DNA of 44,762 bases, taken from positions 1 to 44,762 of the forward strand of contig CAZLGC010000002.1 of the NCBI GenBank assembly GCA_964559275.1, in the 5' to 3' direction. This document shows, in pieces, positions 31,970-39,569 of the stretch (positions are counted from its first letter, which is position 1; the number at the start of each line of letters is the position of its first letter). This DNA is from CAZLGC01 sp964559275. GTDB lineage: Bacteria; Patescibacteriota; CALEFQ01. The position numbers were made by a program, and so were the translations under genes. The notes under the pieces were generated by a model, which saw only the letters and a program-made list of their open reading frames with translations, made no database searches and was not told the origin of the DNA.

Positions 31970-32985
31970 CAGTCAGTTTTCACATCCCGCAAAAACGAGG
32001 CTGCTTTGTCGGGATCGACTACATTGATGATAGTGCCGGTTCCATATTCGAAACCTGCGCGTTTGGTAAGCCGCGGCAGTATTTCCAGATGCCAGTGATA
32101 ATAGTTATACTCCTTGCCGTCACAAGGAGCGGACTGGATATAATAATTAAACGGCGGGTCTTCCAGCCCAACATACATCTTTTTCAGAACCTGAGTAAGA
32201 CATTCCCCGAGCTCCACTCGTTCTTGATAATCTACTATCTGGAAAAAGGGATTGTGAACTCGCGGCAGGATCCAAACTTCAAACGGATTGCGAGAAGCGA
32301 AGGGAGTCAACGCGATGAAGCTGCGATTTTCGAAAACAACTCGGCGGCCTTTCGCCCGGTCAACTTCATTTTCGATGATATGACAAAAGGGACACTTTTG
32401 CCGATGTTTATAAAAATTGCGCGTATTTTTTAGTTCCACCGAAAGATCATTAGAAACTAGCGGAATAGCAAATAGCTGGGAATGCGGGTGCTTTATCGAG
32501 GCTCCAGCTGCTTCCCCGTGGTTATATATGATAAGCACATATTTGATCATTGGATTGGCACAGTGAGCCAGAAATCTTTCCTGGTAAGCACGAAGCAGGA
32601 CCTCCATTTCCTTGGCCGAAAATAGCGCCGGCGGTTTGTTGTGATCAACGGTAACAATAATTTCATGGAAGCCGACCGCTTCTGCCACCTCGTATATTTC
32701 ATGCTTTTTGATTTCAAAGTTTTCGCCTGGTTCTAGAGCCGGAAATTTGTTGGCAAAAGCGCGAACCTCCCAACCAGGCGTATTGGGATGACGCCCATCT
32801 TTTCCGAATGACAAAAGTTCCGGCGGGGTCTCATTTTCATGGCCTTCACAGAAAAAACAACCACTGGTGTCTTCATCGACCGGCTCTTTTTTCTTACCTT
32901 TGGTAAAATCTTCCGGGCGTTTGGCCCGCTCGGTGGCAATGATAACCCATTTACCGCTGATTAGGTCGCGTCTAAATTCAGGCAT
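31969..32985 (-). CDS. galT: Galactose-1-phosphate uridylyltransferase family protein
   Basis: 338 residues of the HIT superfamily. Exchanges a nucleotidyl group between a UDP-sugar and a sugar phosphate. CFFC at 43-46 is half of a zinc site, HPHSQ at 166-170 carries the nucleophilic His168, CPFC appears near 200, and HWHLEILPR closes the active site. It may channel galactose into glycolysis or supply UDP-sugars for the surface glycans. ADP-glucose-type phosphorylases share these motifs, so the exact donor is not certain. Its stop overlaps the next ATG by one base. Confidence 0.9.
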   Translation of the reverse strand: MPEFRRDLISGKWVIIATERAKRPEDFTKGKKKEPVDEDTSGCFFCEGHENETPPELLSFGKDGRHPNTPGWEVRAFANKFPALEPGENFEIKKHEIYEVAEAVGFHEIIVTVDHNKPPALFSAKEMEVLLRAYQERFLAHCANPMIKYVLIIYNHGEAAGASIKHPHSQLFAIPLVSNDLSVELKNTRNFYKHRQKCPFCHIIENEVDRAKGRRVVFENRSFIALTPFASRNPFEVWILPRVHNPFFQIVDYQERVELGECLTQVLKKMYVGLEDPPFNYYIQSAPCDGKEYNYYHWHLEILPRLTKRAGFEYGTGTIINVVDPDKAASFLRDVKTD

Positions 32986-32994
32986 AGTGGCAAG

Positions 32995-33861
32995 TTAGTT
33001 TTTTCGCTCTTTTATTTTGCAAGTTGGTTCCTTGCCTTCCTGGAGACAGCGCCAGCGTTCCGTTTTGCTCTCCATCAGTTTGTTATATTTTCCGCTGACC
33101 CGGTTCCACCAAACTTTAAGTAAATCCATGAAAGTATTGGTATATGAGCTGCCTTTGATCAGCTCGGTTTCGACATGGTGCCAGGTTACTGGGATTTCAG
33201 CAATCTTATAGCCGAGCTTGCGGGCAAGCGCCAGGACCTCAATGTCAAACCCCCACTGCTCAATTGTGACTAGTGCAAAGATATCGTGCGCCGCTTTCCT
33301 GGTAAAAGCCTTGAATCCACACTGGGTGTCTTTGATACCAGGAACGGCAAAAAGCTGAATCAGCCAGTTAGCCGCGCGTCCCATGAAATCGCGAATGAAA
33401 GGTTGTTTTTTTGAAAGCTTTGATCCTGGCATTCGCCTGGAGCCAATGACCACATCAAACCCTTCCTCAAATTTGGGCCAAACTTTTTCCATTTCGGTAA
33501 TCTTGGTGGCGTTGTCAGCATCCATGAAAACGATATACTCGCCCTTCGTCTGGGCAATGCCGCGCTGGACAGCGCAACCTTTGCCCGGGCAAGGCTCTTT
33601 GAGAACGAAAACAGCTGAATGCTCCACCTCATTACGGTAGCTTTCGACAACTTTGGCAGTATCGTCACTGGAGCCGTTATCAACCACGATGATTTCGTAC
33701 ATGTAAGGCTGCTTTTCCAGATATTTGTCGATATCTTCCAGTGTTGGTTGAATACGCTTGCCTTCATTGTAAGCCGGGATTACCACGGATAATTTAACTT
33801 TGGTCGGATCCGTGCCCTCGTAGCCCGGGTGGCGCTTGTCAGAAAAATTCAAATCACTCAT
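32995..33861 (-). CDS. GT2 glycosyltransferase, dolichyl/polyprenyl-phosphate sugar synthase type
   Basis: 288 residues. SVVIPAYNEGKRIQPTLEDI opens the GT-A fold, VVDNGSSDDTAKV follows, and FMDADNATKI gives the metal-binding DxD-like motif. CGFKAFTRKAAHDIF, FDIEVLALARKLG and IPVTWHHVE are typical of dolichyl-phosphate mannose/glucose synthases. No membrane helix follows the catalytic domain. It likely makes a polyprenyl-phosphate sugar donor for extracytoplasmic glycosylation. Its ATG overlaps the ruvX stop by 4 bases. Confidence 0.9.
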   Translation of the reverse strand: MSDLNFSDKRHPGYEGTDPTKVKLSVVIPAYNEGKRIQPTLEDIDKYLEKQPYMYEIIVVDNGSSDDTAKVVESYRNEVEHSAVFVLKEPCPGKGCAVQRGIAQTKGEYIVFMDADNATKITEMEKVWPKFEEGFDVVIGSRRMPGSKLSKKQPFIRDFMGRAANWLIQLFAVPGIKDTQCGFKAFTRKAAHDIFALVTIEQWGFDIEVLALARKLGYKIAEIPVTWHHVETELIKGSSYTNTFMDLLKVWWNRVSGKYNKLMESKTERWRCLQEGKEPTCKIKERKN

Positions 33862-34262
33862 TTTGTTTGTTTATTAGAATCTAAATATGTTTGCAAAATT
33901 ATCTGCGCTGAGCTGGAATCAAGGGAGGCTTTGTGCGCCTGATTTCCCAGCATGGCTCGCGCCTGTGACGTCGTCAGCCGCTCGTCAACGTAATCTACTT
34001 TTTGATTTATCTTGGCGCTCAACTTGGCCCCGTATTCTTTGACTGCCCGCGCCTGATATTCCTCACCGCCGGCTAGGCTGACAGGCAGACCCAGAACAAC
34101 CTTGGCAATTTCCTTATCCTGAACAATTTTGGCAATGGCTTCAATTGATTCCTCGTCACCCTGATTCGCCACCGGTTTCATCGCATTAGCAATAGTCTCA
34201 CTCTCATCACTGAGAGCCAAGCCAATCCGTTTGGTACCATAGTCAATGCCTAAAATTCTCAT
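33858..34262 (-). CDS. ruvX: Putative pre-16S rRNA nuclease YqgF (RuvX)
   Basis: 134 residues of the RNase H-like YqgF family, implicated in 16S rRNA 5'-end maturation. GIDYGTKRIGLALSDE at 5-20 supplies the first acidic residue, VVLGLPVSLAGGEE is the central strand-loop, and VDYVDERLTTSQARAML carries the next. The terminal acidic position in LDSSSAQIILQTYLD is present. It lies 8 bases after map and overlaps the GT2 start. Confidence 0.93.
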   Translation of the reverse strand: MRILGIDYGTKRIGLALSDESETIANAMKPVANQGDEESIEAIAKIVQDKEIAKVVLGLPVSLAGGEEYQARAVKEYGAKLSAKINQKVDYVDERLTTSQARAMLGNQAHKASLDSSSAQIILQTYLDSNKQTK

Positions 34263-34270
34263 AAAAATAA

Positions 34271-35014
34271 CTACCCAGTCAAAATCTCCACCCCGTTTTC
34301 AGTAACTACCAATGTATGCTCAAAATGCGCGGCCAACTCTCCGTCAGCAGTAACGAAGGTCCAACCATCCTCCAAACAACTAACCTCATGACCACCTAGC
34401 GCCAACATCGGCTCCAGTGCCAGCACCATGCCGGCCTTAAGCTCCAGACCCTGTCCGGCCTCGCCGAAATTGGGAATCTGCGGTTCTTCGTGAACGCGGT
34501 GGCCGACACCGTGACCGACCAGATCTCGGATGACTGCTAAATTGTGCTCGCCTGCTAAGCTTTCGACCGCGTGGCCGATATCGCCCAGATGAGAGCCTGG
34601 TTTAATCGTCGCGATAGCTTTGGCCAGAGCTTCTTTGGTAACTGCAACCAGTTCTTGCCGCCTGGCATCAATCTTGCCAACCGGCACCGTGAATGCAGCA
34701 TCGGTGTAGAGACCCTTGTAGCGCACACCAACATCAACGCTAACCAGATCGCCCTTTTTTATTTTGCGCGGACCCGGAATACCGTGGACTATTTCTTCAT
34801 TCAGACAAACGCAAGCCCCGGCCGGATAGCCACGAAAATTTTTAAATGAAGGCTCAGACTGATGATCCGCTAGATATTTAACTACAACTTCTTCCAGGCT
34901 TTTCGTCGTCACTCCGGGTTCAATTGCATCCTTGGCCGCCTCCAGTGCCCCGGCCAGGATTTGTCCCCCTTCCCGCAGTTTGGCAATTTCCGTTGCTGAT
35001 TTAATAGAAACCAT
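34271..35014 (-). CDS. map: Methionine aminopeptidase, type I
   Basis: 247 residues; removes the initiator Met from new proteins. His77 (EEIVHGIPG), metal ligands Asp94, Asp105, His168, Glu201 and Glu232 are all present. GHGVGHRVHEEPQIPNFG and ALEPMLALGG are standard. There is no N-terminal zinc or SH3-binding extension. In most bacteria map follows secY-adk; here adk is missing and an unrelated gene with its own promoter intervenes. map is the first gene of the long unit that leads into glycolysis. Confidence 0.96.
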   Translation of the reverse strand: MVSIKSATEIAKLREGGQILAGALEAAKDAIEPGVTTKSLEEVVVKYLADHQSEPSFKNFRGYPAGACVCLNEEIVHGIPGPRKIKKGDLVSVDVGVRYKGLYTDAAFTVPVGKIDARRQELVAVTKEALAKAIATIKPGSHLGDIGHAVESLAGEHNLAVIRDLVGHGVGHRVHEEPQIPNFGEAGQGLELKAGMVLALEPMLALGGHEVSCLEDGWTFVTADGELAAHFEHTLVVTENGVEILTG

Positions 35015-35080
35015 TACTCAAAATTACGCCAAATAAGGAGGAGACTATCCCCTTGGCTGTTTTTGGCTAATTTACTAATC

Positions 35081-35129
35081 AAAAAGCCTCTAATTTCACT
35101 TATTATTATAGCATTTCGTGAAATGAGGC
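35081..35129 (-). promoter_or_regulatory. Inverted repeat enclosing the map promoter, terminator-like
   Basis: On the minus strand GCCTC-ATTTCAC pairs with GTGAAAT-TA-GAGGC: 12 pairs, a two-base bulge and an 18-base loop, followed by TTTTT. The promoter -10 lies in the loop and the -35 overlaps the left arm. Transcripts from upstream would carry the whole hairpin and may terminate; transcripts from the internal promoter start in or near the right arm and cannot form it. A repressor site is the alternative. Confidence 0.55.
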
Positions 35130-35133
35130 TCAA
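35105..35133 (-). promoter_or_regulatory. Sigma-70-type promoter of the map-to-porB operon
   Basis: TTGAGC (35133-35128), exactly 17 bases, consensus TATAAT (35110-35105). It lies about 90 bases above the map ATG. Downstream gaps between genes are all under 50 bases until the terminator at 18516-18547. Confidence 0.85.
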
Positions 35134-35188
35134 CTACTCTAAAAAGGGGATAAATAGATTGAAAATATACTTCTTTACCATATTTGAA

Positions 35189-35214
35189 AGGCCGCCAAGC
35201 ATGCTTGGCGGCCT
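35189..35214 (-). terminator. Terminator of orphan cassette 2
   Basis: A perfect 26-base palindrome (AGGCCGCCAAGCA with its complement) 4 bases beyond the stop codon, followed on the minus strand by TTCAAAT. The stem is very strong but the T-run is short. Confidence 0.75.
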
Positions 35215-35218
35215 GGAT

Positions 35219-36070
35219 TCACGCTTCGTCGTGAACGGTGTACGCGACCCCGAATAAGTCGAGGGCTGCTTGCACCTCCTCCTTTTCCCAGGAATAGATC
35301 GGCAGTAGCCCCTGGTTCGCTTCCAGATCAGATATACGAGTGAGGAGCTTGGCTACCCGTACACGGGAGAGAAAGCTAACGAGGTTCTCCCACAAGACAG
35401 GGTGTTCAGCCCGTAGGTTTCCCTCGATGAGTCTCTGATAGATACGATCCAGTCCCCCGCAGTTACCGACACCGACGAAACCCTTGGCCGGGCCATTGTG
35501 GGTCATGTATCTGTAGATCGCATCTCGTTGATTGAGATTATTCGTCTGCGCCCAATCGCAGGCCCGATCGAACTGGCTGTTTTCATGATCACCAACGTAG
35601 TTGATGAGATAGCGTTGCCAGCTATGAATCACCGTACCGAGAGACAAGTGATCATGTGATTCGCTGCGGCAAGCCAGCACGTACTGATCCACACCAGACA
35701 GACTCTGGAGCCAATCGTACAATTGGTCCTGTTTCTCAGGGAAGGATTCCTTCTCCGCCAAACTCGGCCAACTCTCGTTGTAGTATCCGTAGTCCACCGG
35801 CACAACAAGCAGCAGGATATCGTAGCCTCTCCTGTTAACCTGCTCCTTGGCATAGACGATCTTGGCCTGCCAGGCATAGACCGACTCAAGATCTACAGGC
35901 AGCGTGGAGGAAATCAGATATCCCTCAGTTTCCTGGACCATCTCAGGCAGATCACCCAAAGAGACGATCTTCTGGTCACGATGACTGACCGACAAAGCGT
36001 AGAGAACAAGTAGCAGCATCCCCAGAGAGGCAACGGACCAATAGAGGATATTCTCTCGCCTGAGTTTCAC
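35219..36070 (-). CDS. Membrane-anchored protein of unknown function (orphan cassette 2)
   Basis: 283 residues that I do not recognise. The start is a GTG at 36070, six bases after a near-perfect AAGGAGG (36083-36077). One membrane helix lies at about 9-28 (ILYWSVASLGMLLLVLYALS), with the bulk probably outside the cell. The domain has acidic and aromatic character, with LLLVVPVDYGYYNESWP near 86-102, three cysteines and GFVGVGNCGGLDRIYQRL near 197-214, and ends in helices. Few lysines and many CTC, CTG, ATC and GAG codons separate it from the ribosomal and metabolic neighbours. It occupies the usual place of adk between secY and map but shows no P-loop. Own promoter and terminator. Confidence 0.85.
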   Translation of the reverse strand: MKLRRENILYWSVASLGMLLLVLYALSVSHRDQKIVSLGDLPEMVQETEGYLISSTLPVDLESVYAWQAKIVYAKEQVNRRGYDILLLVVPVDYGYYNESWPSLAEKESFPEKQDQLYDWLQSLSGVDQYVLACRSESHDHLSLGTVIHSWQRYLINYVGDHENSQFDRACDWAQTNNLNQRDAIYRYMTHNGPAKGFVGVGNCGGLDRIYQRLIEGNLRAEHPVLWENLVSFLSRVRVAKLLTRISDLEANQGLLPIYSWEKEEVQAALDLFGVAYTVHDEA

Positions 36071-36121
36071 TTCGAACCTCCTTCGTTAAGCCCTTAAGGC
36101 TTGGTTTTGTGAAAACAGTCT

Positions 36122-36150
36122 ATATTATCACGACAGGTAGCAAATGTCAA
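36122..36150 (-). promoter_or_regulatory. Sigma-70-type promoter of orphan cassette 2
   Basis: Consensus TTGACA (36150-36145), 17 bases, TAATAT (36127-36122). It begins only a few bases beyond the secY terminator, as in orphan cassette 1. Confidence 0.87.
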
Positions 36151-36156
36151 GTCGGA

Positions 36157-36179
36157 CCAAAAAACGCCCACCGGCGTTT
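36157..36179 (-). terminator. Terminator at the end of the ribosomal/secY operon
   Basis: AAACGCC and GGCGTTT arms with a four-base loop, then a T-run on the minus strand. It lies 33 bases after the secY stop. Confidence 0.88.
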
Positions 36180-36211
36180 GGATTTTGAAATTTGTATTTT
36201 GGGTTTTGGTC

Positions 36212-37498
36212 CTACCCTATCCCCTCATAATCCCGCATCACCAGCTGGGCATCCAGCTGTTTCATGGTTTCCAAGATGACACTGACGGCAATTAGCAGCG
36301 CTGTTCCACCCAAAGTCAGGGTCTGTAAACCGGTAGCCGCCTGGACTATAAAAGGTAGGATGGCAATGATACCTAAGAAAAGCGCGCCTGTCAGCGTAAT
36401 TCGATTGGTGATTCGCTTCAAATACTCGGCGGTACTTTTGCCCGGGCGAATCCCTGGGATAAAGCCGCCGTTCTTTTGGATATTTTGCGCAATGTAATTG
36501 GGATCGAAAGTGACAGAGGTATAAAAGTACGTAAACAAAACTACCAAAATAAAATACAAAGCACCGTAAAACCACTGGTTCTGGAAAAGATCAGCAAATT
36601 TCTGGGCATTTTCCGCCAACCAGCCAGTACTGACCGAGGAAATAAACTGGGCAATGACTCCCGGGAAAAGCATGATCGAGATTGCAAAGATAATCGGCAT
36701 CACCCCGGCCTGATTGACCCGCAGCGGTAAGTGAGCCGTGGTGCCACCATACATCCGCCGGCCGCGCACCCGTTTAGCGTATGACACCGGGATATTACGC
36801 TGACCTTCCGTAATAAGAACCACCCCGGCAATAACCACCACTGCGATAATGGCAAAACCAACGATACCCAGAAGCTTAGTAGGATCAAAGATCGCGACCG
36901 TCTGCTGCAGCGAGGCCGGGATACCGGCAATGATGCCGGCAAAGATAATCAAAGATACCCCGTTTCCTACTCCCTTCTCGGTAATCATTTCCCCGATCCA
37001 CATCAAGAACATGGTACCACCCGTTACTGTGATAATAATCGTGAGCAGATTCCAGGGAGTAAGATCCGTGATTAACGGAGTGGGACCGCTGTTTAGCAAA
37101 GTGATCAAAGCGTAAGTCTGCAAAGCCGCCAACGGCACGGTACAATATCTAGTAATTTGGTTGAGCTTGCGCCGACCTTCCTCTCCCTCCTCTTTTTGCA
37201 TTCGCTCCAGTTTGGGAATAACCATCGTCAGCAGCTGGAAGATAATGGATGACGTAATGTAGGGACCGACACCGAGCATGACAATGGAAAGATTGGACAG
37301 GCCACCGCCGGAAAATATGTTCAATAATCCGAATAGCTGGTTATTTTGCAGAAACGAACGCAGGGCCTCGGTATCAACTCCCGGCACCGGAATGGCAGCG
37401 GCGATTCGAAAAACTATTAACATTGCCAGTGTAAACAAAATCTTGTTCCGGATTTCCGGGATTTTGAAAATCTGTACAACTTTATGATACCAGGCCAT
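36212..37498 (-). CDS. secY: Preprotein translocase subunit SecY
   Basis: 428 residues with ten hydrophobic helices; the channel of the Sec translocon. The N-terminus IFKIPEIRNKILFTLAMLIV, the plug-region IFSGGGLSNLSIVMLGVGPY, and the cytosolic loop with GYGTTAHLPL-like MYGGTTAHLPLRVNQAGVMP are typical. IRPGKSTAEYLKRITNRIT is the conserved fifth cytosolic loop region. Its ATG shares a base with the rplO stop (TAATG). It is the last gene of the ribosomal unit; adk and infA do not follow. Confidence 0.97.
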   Translation of the reverse strand: MAWYHKVVQIFKIPEIRNKILFTLAMLIVFRIAAAIPVPGVDTEALRSFLQNNQLFGLLNIFSGGGLSNLSIVMLGVGPYITSSIIFQLLTMVIPKLERMQKEEGEEGRRKLNQITRYCTVPLAALQTYALITLLNSGPTPLITDLTPWNLLTIIITVTGGTMFLMWIGEMITEKGVGNGVSLIIFAGIIAGIPASLQQTVAIFDPTKLLGIVGFAIIAVVVIAGVVLITEGQRNIPVSYAKRVRGRRMYGGTTAHLPLRVNQAGVMPIIFAISIMLFPGVIAQFISSVSTGWLAENAQKFADLFQNQWFYGALYFILVVLFTYFYTSVTFDPNYIAQNIQKNGGFIPGIRPGKSTAEYLKRITNRITLTGALFLGIIAILPFIVQAATGLQTLTLGGTALLIAVSVILETMKQLDAQLVMRDYEGIG

Positions 37499-38019
37499 TA
37501 TTTTTTGGCTTTAGCCTTCGGTTTCGTTTTAGTAGCGACCTTCCTCTTGTCAGGAGATTTGGGAGTTGCTTCAATCTTTGCCCCGGCAGCCTCTATTTCC
37601 TTTTTGGCATTAACAGTCGCATTGATATTGCGAAAACGTATTTTCTTCTTAATCTCGCCCGTGGCCACGACTTTAGCTCCGCCGCGAGAAGTAGATATCA
37701 AACCTTTATCAGCCAGGGTTCTTGGCGTTACCAATTCCCCGGCTTTGTAAACAGCATTAATCTGGCCCAGCGAAACAGTTTCCGCATAAAAACGACTGCT
37801 GCGGGTGCGCGGGTTTTTGTAGCCAGTCCCCCGCTTTTTGGGAACCTTCCTCATTAGAGGAGTGCGGCCGCCTTCAAAGCCACGTCTGAGTCTGCCTCCG
37901 GATCGGGAGCGCTGGCCCTTCTGGCCACGCCCGGACTTGGCCCCGCGGCGACTACCAATACCACGACCCCGACGGGGACGCTTGCGTTTTCTGTTGCTTT
38001 TCAGTTTATGTAAAAGCAT
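37498..38019 (-). CDS. rplO: 50S ribosomal protein L15 (uL15)
   Basis: 173 residues, about 25 more than usual because of a Lys/Ala-rich C-terminal tail (KSPDKRKVATKTKPKAKAKK at the end). The N-terminus RKRPRRGRGIGSRRGAKSGR is the standard Gly/Arg-rich extension that reaches into the 23S rRNA. It directly follows rpsE with a two-base gap; the rpmD gene for L30 that normally sits here is absent. Confidence 0.96.
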   Translation of the reverse strand: MLLHKLKSNRKRKRPRRGRGIGSRRGAKSGRGQKGQRSRSGGRLRRGFEGGRTPLMRKVPKKRGTGYKNPRTRSSRFYAETVSLGQINAVYKAGELVTPRTLADKGLISTSRGGAKVVATGEIKKKIRFRNINATVNAKKEIEAAGAKIEATPKSPDKRKVATKTKPKAKAKK

Positions 38020-38021
38020 GT

Positions 38022-38645
38022 CTATTTTTCGGTTTTAGAATCAACCTTCTTTTCTGCCGGCTTCCCCTTAGTAACAACTTTGGGAGCTGCAGTTTCCGCT
38101 TTCTGAAACCTTGCCGGCATGATTTCCTTAAGATCCTTGCCACGCGATTTGGCAATCTGCCCCGGCATTTTTAACCGCTCCAGGGCCAGCAAGGTTGCCC
38201 GGACATTATTGACCTTGTTGGCTGAACCCTGCATCTTGCTCAAAAGATCCTTGATACCAGCCAGTTCGGCCACGGCCCGAACCCCACCACCCGCAATTAT
38301 TCCTGTACCGGGGGGAGCTGGTTTTAGAAAAACCTGGGCCCCGCCGTACTTGACAGTGATTTCATGTGGAATCGTGCCACTGATGATCGGCACCGGTTTC
38401 ATAACCTTCTTAGCTTTGGCAACTGCTTTATTGATTGCCAGGGTGACATCCGCCCCCTTGGCAACTCCCATAGCAACTTTGCCTTTGCGGTCTCCGATTA
38501 CTACTGTAGCACGGAAACCAAAACGACGTCCGCCTTTCATGACCCGTGCTACCCGGGCAACATCAACCAGCACCTGATCAAATTCCCGGTCCTTCTTGCG
38601 CCGGCGTCGTCCTCGGGGTCGGTTTTTTCTATTCTGCTTATCCAT
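38022..38645 (-). CDS. rpsE: 30S ribosomal protein S5 (uS5)
   Basis: 207 residues against about 165 usually. The basic N-terminus (NRPRGRRRRKKDREFDQVLV) precedes the S5 double-stranded-RNA-binding-like domain with VARVMKGGRRFGFRATVVIG. Also present is the C-terminal domain (APPGTGIIAGGGVRAVAELA). A charged tail of about 35 residues follows. It lies between rplR (7-base gap) and rplO (2-base gap). Confidence 0.97.
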   Translation of the reverse strand: MDKQNRKNRPRGRRRRKKDREFDQVLVDVARVARVMKGGRRFGFRATVVIGDRKGKVAMGVAKGADVTLAINKAVAKAKKVMKPVPIISGTIPHEITVKYGGAQVFLKPAPPGTGIIAGGGVRAVAELAGIKDLLSKMQGSANKVNNVRATLLALERLKMPGQIAKSRGKDLKEIMPARFQKAETAAPKVVTKGKPAEKKVDSKTEK

Positions 38646-38652
38646 AAAATAA

Positions 38653-39006
38653 TTAAAATTTTAAACCGCCAGCTCTGGCCCCTTCGGCCAGAGCTTTGAC
38701 CCGCCCATGATAGGCATAGGGTCCGCGATCAAATATCACTGTAGTTATTTTTTTCTTAGCCGCTTTTTCCGCCAGCTTCTTTCCGACCGCCTCGGCCATT
38801 TCGGAACCAGATTTCTTTTCCTTTATATCCTGATCAGAACTGCTTACCAGGGAAATGCCCTTATCATCATCAATCAGTTGCACCCGGATATGTTTGAGAC
38901 TGCGAAAAACACTCAGGCGCGGCCGCTTGGCAGTTCCCCTGATTTGGGCCCGCACCCGGTGAGCACGGCGCCGTCTCTTTCTGGATTTTTCCTTAAGTCT
39001 TTTCAT
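38653..39006 (-). CDS. rplR: 50S ribosomal protein L18 (uL18)
   Basis: 117 residues, normal length; binds 5S rRNA. The N-terminus is Arg-rich, RLSVFRSLKHIRVQLIDDDK is the first core strand pair, and the C-terminus TVIFDRGPYAYHGRVKALAE is diagnostic. It lies between rplF (10-base gap) and rpsE. Confidence 0.96.
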   Translation of the reverse strand: MKRLKEKSRKRRRRAHRVRAQIRGTAKRPRLSVFRSLKHIRVQLIDDDKGISLVSSSDQDIKEKKSGSEMAEAVGKKLAEKAAKKKITTVIFDRGPYAYHGRVKALAEGARAGGLKF

Positions 39007-39016
39007 ATCTCAAATA

Positions 39017-39562
39017 TTATTCTGCGCCTTCAGTAGCGGCAGCTTTCTTACCTTCCTTACGGATAATCTGCTCATCCACATATTTGATACCCTTGCCTTT
39101 GTAAGGTTCAGGCGGGCGCAGACTACGCAGGTTAGCAGCAAACTGACCGACTATCTGTTTATTTATACCTCTGACAGTAATCAAATTTTTCTTAACCTCG
39201 ACCTCCACTCCCTCCGGAATATCCATTTCAATTGAGTGCGAATAACCGAGCTCTAGATTGACCTTTTTTCCAGCTACCGCCGCTCGGTATCCAACACCAT
39301 TGACTTCCAATTTTTTTTCAAAACCCTTGCTGACACCAATAACCAGATTGTTTAAAAGTGATCGTTCCAGTCCCCAAAGTCTTTTGTCGGTGCTTTCACC
39401 CAGACTGATCACCAGCATATTATCCTTTTGCTCAACCTTAACCCCGGGATGAAGCTTCCTTTCCAGCTCTCCCTTTTCACCCTTAACTTTAACCACATCG
39501 CCGTCGATTTTGATTTCGACGCCGTCAGGAACGATTACTGGTTTGCGGCCAATCTTGGACAT
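39017..39562 (-). CDS. rplF: 50S ribosomal protein L6 (uL6)
   Basis: 181 residues, normal length. SKIGRKPVIVPDGVEIKIDG starts the first of two related domains; the second contains LGYSHSIEMDIPEGVEVEV and ITVRGINKQIVGQFAANLR. RPPEPYKGKGIKY is the conserved C-terminal signature. It lies 7 bases after rpsH. Confidence 0.97.
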   Translation of the reverse strand: MSKIGRKPVIVPDGVEIKIDGDVVKVKGEKGELERKLHPGVKVEQKDNMLVISLGESTDKRLWGLERSLLNNLVIGVSKGFEKKLEVNGVGYRAAVAGKKVNLELGYSHSIEMDIPEGVEVEVKKNLITVRGINKQIVGQFAANLRSLRPPEPYKGKGIKYVDEQIIRKEGKKAAATEGAE

Positions 39563-39569
39563 ATGGATA

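Noticed and set aside
35035..35044. AAGGAGGAGA on the plus strand as a ribosome site for a plus-strand gene
   Set aside because: No suitable start or open frame follows within range. Its complement in the map leader could pair with a Shine-Dalgarno, but nothing else supports that.
15179..36070. Homology between the two orphan proteins based on FVGMG and FVGVG
   Set aside because: Only this short motif and the general layout agree; the rest does not align by eye, so I report similarity of design, not common descent.
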